Shown one piece after another: positions 46,645 through 55,922 of a stretch of 64,000 nucleotides of DNA. The stretch is from positions 2,666,001 to 2,730,000 of the forward strand of contig NZ_CP127915.1 in NCBI RefSeq assembly GCF_032823475.1. The letters are read 5' to 3'. The notes under the pieces are model-generated. The model had not been told where the DNA came from, did not search any database, and saw only the letters and a program-made list of their open reading frames with translations. This DNA is from Acinetobacter sp. SAAs474. Its GTDB lineage: Bacteria > Pseudomonadota > Gammaproteobacteria > Pseudomonadales > Moraxellaceae. Position numbers and translations under genes: made by a program. Position 1 is the first letter of the stretch, and each line of letters starts with the position of its first letter.

Positions 46645-47130
46645 ATGAATATCGATCAAAAATATAAAGCACTCTTGCATGAAGCACAAAAACATCAATT
46701 ACCTGATATTGCAGCCATACAACTATGTTTTATGGCTCTTTCACTTGCTTCTCGCATTGATCGTGATTGTGCGCAACAACTTGCTTGTTATGGGTTATCT
46801 GAAGGCCGATTTATTATTTTATTCTTGCTCAATGCAGCCAATGAAGGAATCGCACCCAAAGTTCTGGCTCAACAAGCTGGTATTACCCGTGCAACCGTTA
46901 CAGGTTTACTGGATGGTTTAGAACGTGATGCGCTGATAGAAAGACATTTAGATCTTAATGATCGCCGCGCTTTAAAAATTCAATTGACAGCAAAAGGAAA
47001 ATTGATCGCCACAGACGCATTTACTCAACATAGCAATTGGATTTCTCAACGCTTTGGCCATCTAACTGCTCAAGAACGTCAACAACTTATGCAACTACTC
47101 GAAAAAGTTTCAAATCAACTTACCCCATAA
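46645..47130 (+). CDS. MarR-family transcriptional regulator
   Basis: 161 aa with a winged helix: LACYGLSEGRFIILFLLNAANEGIAPKVLAQQAGITRATVTGLLDGLERDALIERHLDLNDRRALKIQLTAKG, where the DxxDRR wing is typical. It precedes a DUF6616 gene by 6 bp and probably regulates this pair. Effector unknown. Confidence 0.88.
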   Translation: MNIDQKYKALLHEAQKHQLPDIAAIQLCFMALSLASRIDRDCAQQLACYGLSEGRFIILFLLNAANEGIAPKVLAQQAGITRATVTGLLDGLERDALIERHLDLNDRRALKIQLTAKGKLIATDAFTQHSNWISQRFGHLTAQERQQLMQLLEKVSNQLTP

Positions 47131-47136
47131 GGAATC

Positions 47137-47478
47137 ATGATGAATCATTATCTTATTGAGCTCTATACACCCAATACTGCATGGAAAACATTATCATTTG
47201 ATGAGCGTAAAGATTATCTCAATCATATTGCCACAGCAATGAATAAATTAACGGATACAGGGGTCAAAGCACTCACACTAACGGCGCTCAACACTCAAAT
47301 TGATCAAAGCAGTGATCACCAATTCTTGGCGATTTGGTCTTTTCCAGATCAACAAACCTGTGATGCCTTACTGGCTGGTATTAAAGCAAGTGGTTGGTAT
47401 GATTATTTTGATCATGTGAATGCAGCAGGTGCAACACATGATTTTAATACGCACCTCGATGCGCTTATTCATATTTGA
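47137..47478 (+). CDS. DUF6616 family protein
   Basis: 113 aa (MNHYLIELYTPNTAWKTLS..., WYDYFDHVNAAG). It resembles small dimeric alpha/beta-barrel proteins of the DUF6616 family with unknown role. The site AAGGAATC precedes a double ATG. Co-transcribed with the MarR regulator. Confidence 0.75.
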   Translation: MMNHYLIELYTPNTAWKTLSFDERKDYLNHIATAMNKLTDTGVKALTLTALNTQIDQSSDHQFLAIWSFPDQQTCDALLAGIKASGWYDYFDHVNAAGATHDFNTHLDALIHI

Positions 47479-48022
47479 TTTTCAATCAAGATCATTCTTT
47501 ATGATCAATATAAGTGCCATATAAGTATTGAAATTTCTATTTTTAAAATAGCACAAAATAAACGAAACAATCTCTTATTCAAATTATTTTTAAAAATATT
47601 GAATCTTGATGTGCATTTAAATCAACGATATTGCAATAACCATATTTGAAATACCACAAGAAAATTGTGAGGATGCGAAGAAAAATGGCCATTAACTTTC
47701 ATTAAATTATATAGCGAATGTCTAATTTTAATGTGTCTACTCGATACTCTTCCACAAATATTGTTATTGCTTTACGGCTATTTTAAGCAATTTGGCCATC
47801 CTATCATTACAGTCTTTTGGTATTAATTTGACATAAATAGCTTAGCACTGTAATAATAGCAAAATACTTTGCGCGCAAAGTAATTTAAGATAAAAATATT
47901 GCAGCTATTTTGATCATAGGGATCAATGTTCATTGAAGTAAAAAGAAACACCATCATCACATTTAATGAGCACCTAAAATCAATTTTTTTATCAACCAGT
48001 CAATGATATTAAGGTTAAAACG
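47479..48022. other. Intergenic region upstream of rpe
   Basis: About 540 bases. A hairpin (GATCAT/ATGATC, 47490-47506) just after the DUF6616 stop may be a terminator. Nothing else supported. Confidence 0.5.
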
Positions 48023-48709
48023 ATGAATGATATTTGGATTGCCCCCTCGATTCTTGCTGCAAATTTTGCGCGTTTAGGTGAGGAAGTAAAATCGGTATTA
48101 GATGCTGGTGCAGACATGATTCATCTTGATATTATGGATAACCACTATGTCCCCAATCTCACTATGGGAGCTCAGGTATGTGCTGCGCTTAGATCTGAGG
48201 GAATTCAGGCACCCATCGATGTTCATCTTATGGCATCCCCAGTTGATTCGTTAATTATTGATTTTGCAAAAGCAGGTGCCGACTATGTTTCGATCCATCC
48301 CGATGCAACCACACATTTAGACCGATCAATTCAACTGATTCAAGATCTTGGATGTAAAGCAGGTCTGGTCTTTAATCCAGCAATGCCACTCGATTGTTGC
48401 AAATATCTGATGGATAAAATTGATTTAATCCTGATTATGTCGGTAAATCCTGGATTTGGTGGGCAAAAATTTATACCTGCGATACTGCCTAAAATTGCTG
48501 AAGCCAGAAAATTAATTGACTCAAGTGGTAGAAATATACGGCTCGAAGTCGATGGTGGAGTAAATCTAGAAAATATTTCTGAAATTACGCGATCAGGTGC
48601 TGATACTTTTGTTGCAGGCACTGCAATCTTTAATACACCCGATTATCGGGCAACAATTTCAAAAATAAAAAATGCTGCAAATATTGCTCGTCTTGACGAA
48701 GTAATCTGA
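48023..48709 (+). CDS. rpe: Ribulose-phosphate 3-epimerase
   Basis: 228 aa TIM barrel. Signatures: [97 protein letters not shown] and VAGTAIF. It interconverts ribulose 5-phosphate and xylulose 5-phosphate in the cytosol. AAGG precedes the ATG. It stands alone, which is unusual as rpe often sits beside gph or trpE. Confidence 0.95.
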   Translation: MNDIWIAPSILAANFARLGEEVKSVLDAGADMIHLDIMDNHYVPNLTMGAQVCAALRSEGIQAPIDVHLMASPVDSLIIDFAKAGADYVSIHPDATTHLDRSIQLIQDLGCKAGLVFNPAMPLDCCKYLMDKIDLILIMSVNPGFGGQKFIPAILPKIAEARKLIDSSGRNIRLEVDGGVNLENISEITRSGADTFVAGTAIFNTPDYRATISKIKNAANIARLDEVI

Positions 48710-48968
48710 ATCACCCATTTAGGATTGTTTTAAACAAGATACGGATAAAGTAAGCTATCTGTATCTCGAATGGCACATCAATTGGTAATTTGATTTACTT
48801 TATACAGCACCAAACAAAATACTGAAGTGTCATTACAGCTTGTTTTATATACACTGATCTAAACACAGTGATCGCATTAACTCATATGTTCACAATTACT
48901 GATACAATCGATTTAGATCGATATATTGATTCAAATCATTCATCATTTTTAACGATAGGACACCCTCT

Positions 48969-49406
48969 ATGAGTTCAGAGCAAGATCTTTTTAATTTTGA
49001 TACCATGCTCTGCTTTAGTTTGTATTCCACGACCAATGCAATGATGCGAAATTATACTCAATCTTTAGCTCAACTTGGTCTCACCTATCCTCAGCTTTTA
49101 GTATTGATCGCGCTATGGAAGCAAAATCATGTTTCATCTAGCGAGTTAAGCCAACAAACTCTGTTTGATCTTGGTTCACTATCCCCAATCATTAAACGAC
49201 TTGAAAAATCGGGCTTGGTCACCATAACGCCAGATCCAAATGATCGTCGCCGTAAATACATTTCATTAACACAATCTGGCGCAAAATTAAAAGATCCTGT
49301 CAGTAAAATATTTGCAGATACGCAATGTAAACTCAATCTTAGCACACTAGAAATCGATACAATGCTAAAAATTGGTCAGAAAATTAAAAAACAATTAAAG
49401 CAATAA
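48969..49406 (+). CDS. OhrR-like MarR-family peroxide sensor
   Basis: 145 aa. The N-terminal LCFSLYSTTNAMMR carries Cys15 at the position of the reactive cysteine of OhrR, and the winged helix follows (HVSSSELSQQTLFDLGSLSPIIKRLEKSGLVTI, DPNDRRRKYISLT). It has one other cysteine (in ADTQCKLN, near position 118), which could support a two-Cys mechanism. No ohr gene is adjacent, so its target is open. Confidence 0.8.
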   Translation: MSSEQDLFNFDTMLCFSLYSTTNAMMRNYTQSLAQLGLTYPQLLVLIALWKQNHVSSSELSQQTLFDLGSLSPIIKRLEKSGLVTITPDPNDRRRKYISLTQSGAKLKDPVSKIFADTQCKLNLSTLEIDTMLKIGQKIKKQLKQ

Positions 49407-49609
49407 AATCATCAAAAACATAATGACTGTAAATAACTAAAGTCTCTCCTTAAGCAGGACCACATATTCAACCATATTTTCTTAACTGATTCATTTTGAT
49501 CATTTATAAAATCTATGCAAACTGGATAAAAATCTGGAAGAAGTGGATAGTAGCCAATGCTTAATCACGGTTTAATCTATAGTCATAGATTAGATAAAAG
49601 ATTGAGCAA

Positions 49610-49900
49610 ATGACTTTATCTCCGTTAAAGCCACAGCATAATTTCATTGATACATGTATCAATTTTCGTACTCAAAATAATATATATCAATCATCATCTG
49701 TTAAAAAATATTCAAAACACTTAAACAACTTCAATCACTGTAACGACGATCTCATGGTGATTCAGGCATTTGAAAAATGGCCAGATAAAGTCACAGATAT
49801 CCATGAGTATTTAAATCAAGATCAACTGGCTGAAGCTGCACTTGATATCTATAGTCCTCTACCCATGATTAAAATCGTTCACAGAGGGTTAGATCAGTAA
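49610..49900 (+). CDS. Small hypothetical protein, 96 aa
   Basis: Not recognised. MTLSPLKPQHNFIDTCINFRTQ is followed by VIQAFEKWPDKVTDIHEYLNQDQLAEAALDIYSPLPMIKIVHRG. No signal or membrane segment. The ribosome site is weak (AAGATTGAGCAA). It may be real, but conservation would have to decide. Confidence 0.4.
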   Translation: MTLSPLKPQHNFIDTCINFRTQNNIYQSSSVKKYSKHLNNFNHCNDDLMVIQAFEKWPDKVTDIHEYLNQDQLAEAALDIYSPLPMIKIVHRGLDQ

Positions 49901-50197
49901 ACATTGCCAACTTATCATTTAAGAGGGATAACATTTTACAAAGTAATTATGTACAGAATTAAATTTCAACAGGCTGTATATAGGCAATCGTGCAAACGGT
50001 TAGTTTAGCTCAGCTTTAATTATTTTTGTTTAGCTCAATCACGACAAAAAATTTTGCGATGGCCTAAATGACCTGTATTTATAGCAGCAATTATAGCGCT
50101 TATCTAAAAACATTGATCGTTGAAAATAAGCAATTGGATCAACATGATCTCACGACAAAAGCGACATAGCGCTTAGATCATTTTTAAAGGAATAGAA

Positions 50198-51541
50198 ATG
50201 AAAGTTATTGATATCAATACCGTCATTGATCAAAAAAAACTGTCCCCCCTACAATGGTTAGTCTTTAGTCTTGGATTCTTGGTTTTTTTCTGTGACGGAC
50301 TCGATACCGGCATTATCGGCTTTATTGCACCTGCTCTTCTTGATGACTGGGGGATTAGCAAACCACAATTAGCACCCGTATTAAGTGCAGCACTGGTTGG
50401 CATGTCAATTAGTGCAATCCTTTCGGGACCTTTAGCAGATAAATTTGGTCGTAAAAAAGTCATTATCAGTACTACCTTAGTTTTTGCTATTTTCACCATA
50501 CTGTGTGGATTTGCAAGCTCAACACAAGAACTTATGATTTATCGATTGATTACAGGTGTGGGTTTAGGTGCTGCCATGCCCAATATCAGTACCATTGTTT
50601 CGGAATATATGCCTGCAAAACGTAAAGCTTTTCTAACCGGATTGGCAGGTTGTGGATTTATGCTCGGTATATCTTGTGGTGGCTTACTCTCTGCATATTT
50701 ACTCGAAGCTTTAGGTTGGGCAAAAGTAGTTATTATTGGCGGCATTATTCCCCTGCTTCTTGTCGTTGCTCTCATTTTAAAACTTCCTGAATCAACGCAA
50801 TATTTGATTAAACGCCAGCGTTATTCTGAAGCACAACATATTTTAGAAAAAATTCAGGGTTACTCTTTTAATGAAACCGTTTCATTGCAACTTACTCGCA
50901 ATGAAGTCCAGTCAAACGAAAATCCAGTTCAACAGGTATTGGGAAAATATCTCTGGAGTTCAAGTATGCTCTGGTTATGCTGCTTTATGAGCTTGTTGGT
51001 ATTTTATCTATTAACAAGCTGGATGCCAACCATTCTTAAAACTGCTGGATTTAGCACACAGCAATTTAGCCTAATTGCAGCAATCTTTCCTTTTGGTGGT
51101 GTGATTGGCGCGACCATCATTGGCTGGTATATGGATAAAGTCAATCCAACGACGGTAATTAAATATGCTTATCTGATCGCTTTTGCTCTCTTCTTAACAG
51201 CAGGTTTTATTAGCTCAAATATCATACTATTAGGTACAGTAATCTTCTTAATTGGCGCACTTTTGGCTGGCGCACAATCTTCACTATTACCTTTGGCAGC
51301 AATTACTTATCCATCAACGTGCCGTGCCGTAGGTGTTTCATGGATGCATGGTATCGGTCGAATTGGTGCTATTTTGGGTGCTTTTTTTGGTTCATTAATC
51401 TTTACTTTTGACCTTGGATTAAGTGGTTTATTCTATCTTCTTGCACTACCAACGTTTATCTCATTTATTGCATTAAGCTTTAAGATATTGAAAGAAAGAA
51501 AAAATATGACCGCCATACTGAAAACAGAAAAAGTGACTTAA
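50198..51541 (+). CDS. MFS aromatic acid:H+ symporter, AAHS family
   Basis: 447 aa, 12 membrane segments, strong site AAAGGAATAGAA before ATG. AAHS motifs: FFCDGLDTGIIGFIAPALLDDWG, GPLADKFGRKKVII and RLITGVGLGAAMPNISTIVSEYMPAKRK. It is convergent with an AraC/XylS-type regulator that may control it. Substrate in this family is benzoate, hydroxybenzoates, vanillate or anthranilate; sequence does not decide. Confidence 0.87.
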   Translation: MKVIDINTVIDQKKLSPLQWLVFSLGFLVFFCDGLDTGIIGFIAPALLDDWGISKPQLAPVLSAALVGMSISAILSGPLADKFGRKKVIISTTLVFAIFTILCGFASSTQELMIYRLITGVGLGAAMPNISTIVSEYMPAKRKAFLTGLAGCGFMLGISCGGLLSAYLLEALGWAKVVIIGGIIPLLLVVALILKLPESTQYLIKRQRYSEAQHILEKIQGYSFNETVSLQLTRNEVQSNENPVQQVLGKYLWSSSMLWLCCFMSLLVFYLLTSWMPTILKTAGFSTQQFSLIAAIFPFGGVIGATIIGWYMDKVNPTTVIKYAYLIAFALFLTAGFISSNIILLGTVIFLIGALLAGAQSSLLPLAAITYPSTCRAVGVSWMHGIGRIGAILGAFFGSLIFTFDLGLSGLFYLLALPTFISFIALSFKILKERKNMTAILKTEKVT

Positions 51542-51552
51542 TCTGTTGGGAC

Positions 51553-51586
51553 AAATACAGCCCGTTTGATACGACTGGCTGTATTT
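51553..51586. terminator. Bidirectional terminator
   Basis: A 10-bp stem AAATACAGCC / GGCTGTATTT, 14-base loop, T or A runs on both sides, between convergent transporter and regulator genes. Confidence 0.8.
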
Positions 51587-51596
51587 TCATGCTCTT

Positions 51597-52616
51597 TTAA
51601 AGTAATTTATTTTTTGTCTCACTGGGTTTCTCACCAAACTCATCCTTATACTCTTGTGAAAAACGGCTCAGATGATTAAATCCCCATTCATAAGCCAGCG
51701 TTGAAATCGAAATTCTTTGCCTAGATGCTGACGTACTTAATATATTATAAATTTGCTGTAAGCGATATTTTTTTAGGAAAATCATTGGGCTCATCTGATA
51801 AAAAAATTGAAATTCCTCATAAAGCTTTGATTTAGAAACACCAGCAATATGATGTAAATCATCGGCACAAATCTCTTGCTGTGCATGTGTAATAATATAA
51901 TCTCTCACTTTACGAATATAGCTGGGTACCGATTGATCTGATATATTTCTTAACGCATCCGAATAATTATGTGCTTGAGAAAGTAACAATCCCTTAATAA
52001 TAAAATTTTCATAGTCTTCTGAAAGCATTTGCAAACCATAAAAACTCATATACTGCGATTTAAGTTGTAAAAAATGGGCAATATTTTTCCACCAAACACT
52101 CAACAATTGCTCAGCTTCTAAATCCATCTCGGGATTAAAAACAATCGGTTTTTCGATACTTGTATGAAGTAAACTGGATAAAACCATTTGCATACTACGT
52201 TCAGGAATAACAACTTGTAATTTCTTACAATCTTTATCAATAATTAAATCCTGATCATCATTATTCGAGACAATAAGTCCTTTATTTTGATTAGAACAAT
52301 AGCGTGCACCCCCCATAGTTAAGGCTTGCTGCCCATAAATAGGCAAACTAATACTATAAGCTTTGAGATTGGAAATATTAATCGCCACATGAGCACCATA
52401 ACTAATCGTACCGATGGCCATTTTTTTATTGGGTAATCGAATACCATCATAATGAAAATCAAGACAGTTTTTATGGATGGTATCTAAACGGTGTTGGCCA
52501 CATATTGTCGACATGAGATTCTGCGCAAAATCAGCTTCGCGTGAATGATGTTTTAAATCAACTTGTTGGCTTAGTGATGTCATATCCTTGTCACCTAGCT
52601 GGGTACCTATCATCAA
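51597..52616 (-). CDS. AraC/XylS-family transcriptional regulator
   Basis: 339 aa. The N-terminal ligand-binding region resembles AraC_binding_2 of the XylS/BenR/AntR type (ISLPIYGQQALTMGGARYCSNQNKGLIVSNND). The C-terminal double helix-turn-helix is ICADDLHHIAGVSKSKLYEEFQFFYQMSPMIFLKKYRLQQIYNIL, then ISTLAYEWGFNHLSRFSQEYKDEFGEKPSETK. It probably senses an aromatic acid imported by the convergent AAHS protein. The internal start at MTSLSQQ, 11 codons downstream, has a plausible AGGTGA site and could be right. Confidence 0.85.
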   Translation of the reverse strand: MMIGTQLGDKDMTSLSQQVDLKHHSREADFAQNLMSTICGQHRLDTIHKNCLDFHYDGIRLPNKKMAIGTISYGAHVAINISNLKAYSISLPIYGQQALTMGGARYCSNQNKGLIVSNNDDQDLIIDKDCKKLQVVIPERSMQMVLSSLLHTSIEKPIVFNPEMDLEAEQLLSVWWKNIAHFLQLKSQYMSFYGLQMLSEDYENFIIKGLLLSQAHNYSDALRNISDQSVPSYIRKVRDYIITHAQQEICADDLHHIAGVSKSKLYEEFQFFYQMSPMIFLKKYRLQQIYNILSTSASRQRISISTLAYEWGFNHLSRFSQEYKDEFGEKPSETKNKLL

Positions 52617-53168
52617 ATAGGCAAGTTATGTGCCAGTTATCCATTAACTGGCCACGATATTGATTACATTTCTATCATGAATCAAATTCAGGATCAATTT
52701 AAAAAAATAGCATGATATTGATCTAGACTATCAATCAAAATAAGATAGTTTCACAAATAAATCAGTATATTAAAACCAAGACACTGCATAAGAGTACACA
52801 TCGGCTATACAGGCATAATAACAGCATATTATCCACGATTTATAATATTCAATCATGCATCGAATAGATCAGTATTGATCTGTTAAATTGTTCGACCATC
52901 ACGATTTCAAGGATAAAAAACATCATACTAACGGTCAGAATAAGAGCATATCAGTGTTTAACCTAGATTTAATATTCTGGAATAATTGGCACAATGATCT
53001 CTGCTCACTCATGTATTGATTTGGCCGCTTAAAAGCACTCAATGGTAAATATAAACTCATCTTGCTATTAATGACTTCAGCTAGATATAGTTGATATAAA
53101 AATATAAATATTTAAAAAGCTCAGCATTTAAATCCTGAAATGATAAGCTTTCATTAAATTGGACTTAT
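52617..53168. other. Intergenic region upstream of AraC-type regulator
   Basis: About 550 AT-rich bases, no gene or strong repeat that I can support. Confidence 0.5.
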
Positions 53169-53636
53169 TTATTTTTTTAACTCTATCGCTAATATTTCAC
53201 CTGTAGCACATAACTGCCCCGCAGCCAATAAACTTAAGCCAACCCGTATCTTACGTTCCTCGATAGAGATCAATTCTCCATATATCAATATTTCGGTATC
53301 AATTGGGGTTGGTTTTATAAAATTAATCGACAATGAGGCTGTTACACATCTTGCTAAATAAGTTGATCCGTCAAATATTAAGTTTAATGATTTACTTTTA
53401 AATGCTGCTGCAGATGCCATGCCATGGCAGTCAAATAAAGAGGCAATCATGCCGCCATATAAATGATCTGGTACACCACCAGTATAGATATTGGCTGGTA
53501 TGATCTTGGCGAATGTTTTAGTCATGTCATCAGACCAATAGCTCTTTAAATGATAGCCATGTTGATTGTTACGACCGCAACCAAAACAATGGCTGAAATC
53601 TTCAGCATATAAATCCTGAAATGCAATTTTTGTCAT
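53169..53636 (-). CDS. PaaI-type hotdog thioesterase family protein
   Basis: 155 aa hotdog fold. DHLYGGMIASLFDCHGMASAAAF has the HGG-like helix start with the catalytic-type Asp, and VTASLSINFIKPTPIDTEILIYGELISIEERKIRVGLSL is the family's strand pattern. An N-terminal CFGCGRNNQHGYHL is common in this subgroup. It lies 29 bp after a YbfB-type MFS gene in the same direction. Substrate unknown, probably an acyl-CoA. Confidence 0.8.
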   Translation of the reverse strand: MTKIAFQDLYAEDFSHCFGCGRNNQHGYHLKSYWSDDMTKTFAKIIPANIYTGGVPDHLYGGMIASLFDCHGMASAAAFKSKSLNLIFDGSTYLARCVTASLSINFIKPTPIDTEILIYGELISIEERKIRVGLSLLAAGQLCATGEILAIELKK

Positions 53637-53665
53637 TACTCAACGTCCTTCATATAGCCATATGT

Positions 53666-54847
53666 CTATTTTGAAACACTAAGTTTAGCTACAGAATTTT
53701 CTGATTTTAAAAATATGAAAAGCTGTAATGTGCCGATAAATAATACCAATGAACCAATCACAAACTGCTGATGATAGCTAAAACCTATTTTTTGTAAATA
53801 ACTAAAACTTAGTCCACCAATAAGTTGAATAGCAGCAAAACTTAAAGTCGCAATACTCCATAATTTTTTATATGAAAGACCATAAAGCTGTAAAATCGTA
53901 TATGAAGTTAAAAAGACCACTGCTGGATTAAGTAAGCCTGTTAAAAATGATGATGCCAAAATAAAAACGTGATTAAAACTGAGCGTTGCCATCATAATAG
54001 CTACTATATATATAGAATATAATACTTTAAGTGCATTAAAATTCCCTATTCGCTTTGCAAATAAATAGCCAACAAACGCACCTAATGCACTGCCTATGCC
54101 ATATAGAATCCAGTTAAAATTAACAAATGATAAAGCAATATTTAAGTCCTGACTAAGATAATCAATCCAAAATAACGAATGTGGAATATACGCAAAAGCA
54201 CTAGAACTATACGCAAACAGCAAACTATAAAATAATATATTTACTTTTGCTGTAGGAACAGCACGACTAAGTGAAGTCGGGAGTTCTTTTTTAAATTGTC
54301 GTAGTGCATAAATCATGTAAATACAAATTAAAAATGCTGTACTACATAAGATTAACCAAGCAGTCTGAATAGATATTCGATCTAAATAAGATAAGAAACA
54401 TGTGGAAATTAAAACCCCTAAGCCAATGCCACTAAATCCTATAAAATTAATTTTTAAACGATCATTTAAACCAGCACATAATGCAACAATACTGGGTGAT
54501 AAGATCATTAATAAACCACCACTTATCCCTGAAATAATACGCCAAAATATATACCAAATAGAGTTAAATCCATCGAAAGCGCAGCAAAAAAGACTGATCA
54601 TGCCGAGAATGGCAGCGATTTGGATAAAAGAAGACATGATTTTGGTTTGCGGTAAACGCATTGCACTAAATGCCCCGATAAGATAGCCCAATAAATTGGC
54701 ACTACTCAAAATGCTGGCAAACGCTGTAGACCAGCCAAATGCATCACGTGTATAAGGTAATAGCGCGGTATATGAAAAACGTAGAATACCAATACCTAGG
54801 CACATGCTAAGACAAAGGAATAAGCTTAATTTAATTTGTGATTTCAT
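53666..54847 (-). CDS. YbfB/YjiJ family MFS transporter
   Basis: 393 aa with 12 membrane segments. The first segment IKLSLFLCLSMCLGIGILRFSYTALLPYTRDAFGWS matches the YbfB/YjiJ family, which keeps an RFxYT-type motif. It is upstream of the thioesterase gene and divergent from a GcvA-type LysR gene 72 bp away, the likely regulator. Substrate unknown. Confidence 0.82.
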   Translation of the reverse strand: MKSQIKLSLFLCLSMCLGIGILRFSYTALLPYTRDAFGWSTAFASILSSANLLGYLIGAFSAMRLPQTKIMSSFIQIAAILGMISLFCCAFDGFNSIWYIFWRIISGISGGLLMILSPSIVALCAGLNDRLKINFIGFSGIGLGVLISTCFLSYLDRISIQTAWLILCSTAFLICIYMIYALRQFKKELPTSLSRAVPTAKVNILFYSLLFAYSSSAFAYIPHSLFWIDYLSQDLNIALSFVNFNWILYGIGSALGAFVGYLFAKRIGNFNALKVLYSIYIVAIMMATLSFNHVFILASSFLTGLLNPAVVFLTSYTILQLYGLSYKKLWSIATLSFAAIQLIGGLSFSYLQKIGFSYHQQFVIGSLVLFIGTLQLFIFLKSENSVAKLSVSK

Positions 54848-54949
54848 ACTCTTCCTGAGTCTATTGTTAAATAGTAGATATTTCCATATATGCTTTTATC
54901 TTATCAAATGATATAAAGTTTGTATTGTCTAAAGAAATTCTTTAATGAA

Positions 54950-55882
54950 ATGGATTCACCTAAACATTTAAATGCCTTAAGAGCTTTTGAAGCAAGCGCT
55001 AGACATCAAAGTTTCTCAGCTGCTGCAACAGAGTTGAATGTCACTTCCGCTGCTGTTGGCCAGTTAGTGAGAACACTAGAAGATGTAATGGGTGTGACAT
55101 TGTTTTATCGATCAAGCAGCGGAAAGCAGAGACTAAAATTAACAGAAGCTGGTGAAGTTCTGCTTCCAGATATTCAAACGGGTTTTAGCTATATCAATCA
55201 GGCGATCCATAAAGTTAAATTAAATAGCATGGCACAAAAATTAACCGTTGCAATTAGTCCAACTTTTGCCACAAAATGGTTATTACCCAAAATTGATAAT
55301 TTTCAGCGCGCATATCCTGAAATTAAAATATCTTTTGATACCGACTTAAAACCGATTGATTTTAATAGTAGAGGAATTGATATTGCCGTGCGCTATGGAG
55401 CAGGTAACTGGGAGGGACTGGTCGCTCAAAAACTCATGGAAGAAGAAATTTATCCCGTCTGTTCGCCCAGTTTTTATCAGCAACATCAAGCTCAGCTTTT
55501 AGAACTCAAAAATATCGTCACATTACCATTAATACATTGCCATGCTTTAGATCGCCAATCTGGATTTATTACCTGGCAGACTTGGCTCGATGAACACAAT
55601 ATCCAAATGAATGATGATAAAGGCTTTAAAATCAATAACTCTGCAGCAGTGCTACAATTGGCTATGGATGGACATGGTATTGCATTAGCACGAAGTGTTA
55701 TCGCTCATGATGATGTTAAAGCAGCACGCTTAATCCATCTATTCCCAGATATTAAACGTCAATGCGATTTAGCATATTATCTGGTCTATCGTGAAGAGTG
55801 TTGCGAATTACCAAAAATAGAGGCTTTTCGTACTTGGATCACATCAGAAATTGAAATGTTAAGCTCTGGCTCTGGATATTAA
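54950..55882 (+). CDS. LysR-family regulator, GcvA-like
   Basis: 310 aa. The helix-turn-helix is LNALRAFEASARHQSFSAAATELNVTSAAVGQLVRTLEDVMGVTLFYR, and the effector domain has VAISPTFATKWLLPKIDNFQRAYPEIKI and DIAVRYGAGNWEGL, typical of the GcvA/AmpR group. I chose the ATG at MDSPKHL; a TTG ten codons earlier is also open. Divergent from the MFS-thioesterase pair, which it probably controls. Confidence 0.85.
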   Translation: MDSPKHLNALRAFEASARHQSFSAAATELNVTSAAVGQLVRTLEDVMGVTLFYRSSSGKQRLKLTEAGEVLLPDIQTGFSYINQAIHKVKLNSMAQKLTVAISPTFATKWLLPKIDNFQRAYPEIKISFDTDLKPIDFNSRGIDIAVRYGAGNWEGLVAQKLMEEEIYPVCSPSFYQQHQAQLLELKNIVTLPLIHCHALDRQSGFITWQTWLDEHNIQMNDDKGFKINNSAAVLQLAMDGHGIALARSVIAHDDVKAARLIHLFPDIKRQCDLAYYLVYREECCELPKIEAFRTWITSEIEMLSSGSGY

Positions 55883-55922
55883 TCCTTGCACAGCAGGCTT
55901 ATGTGTATTGAATGGTATGATA

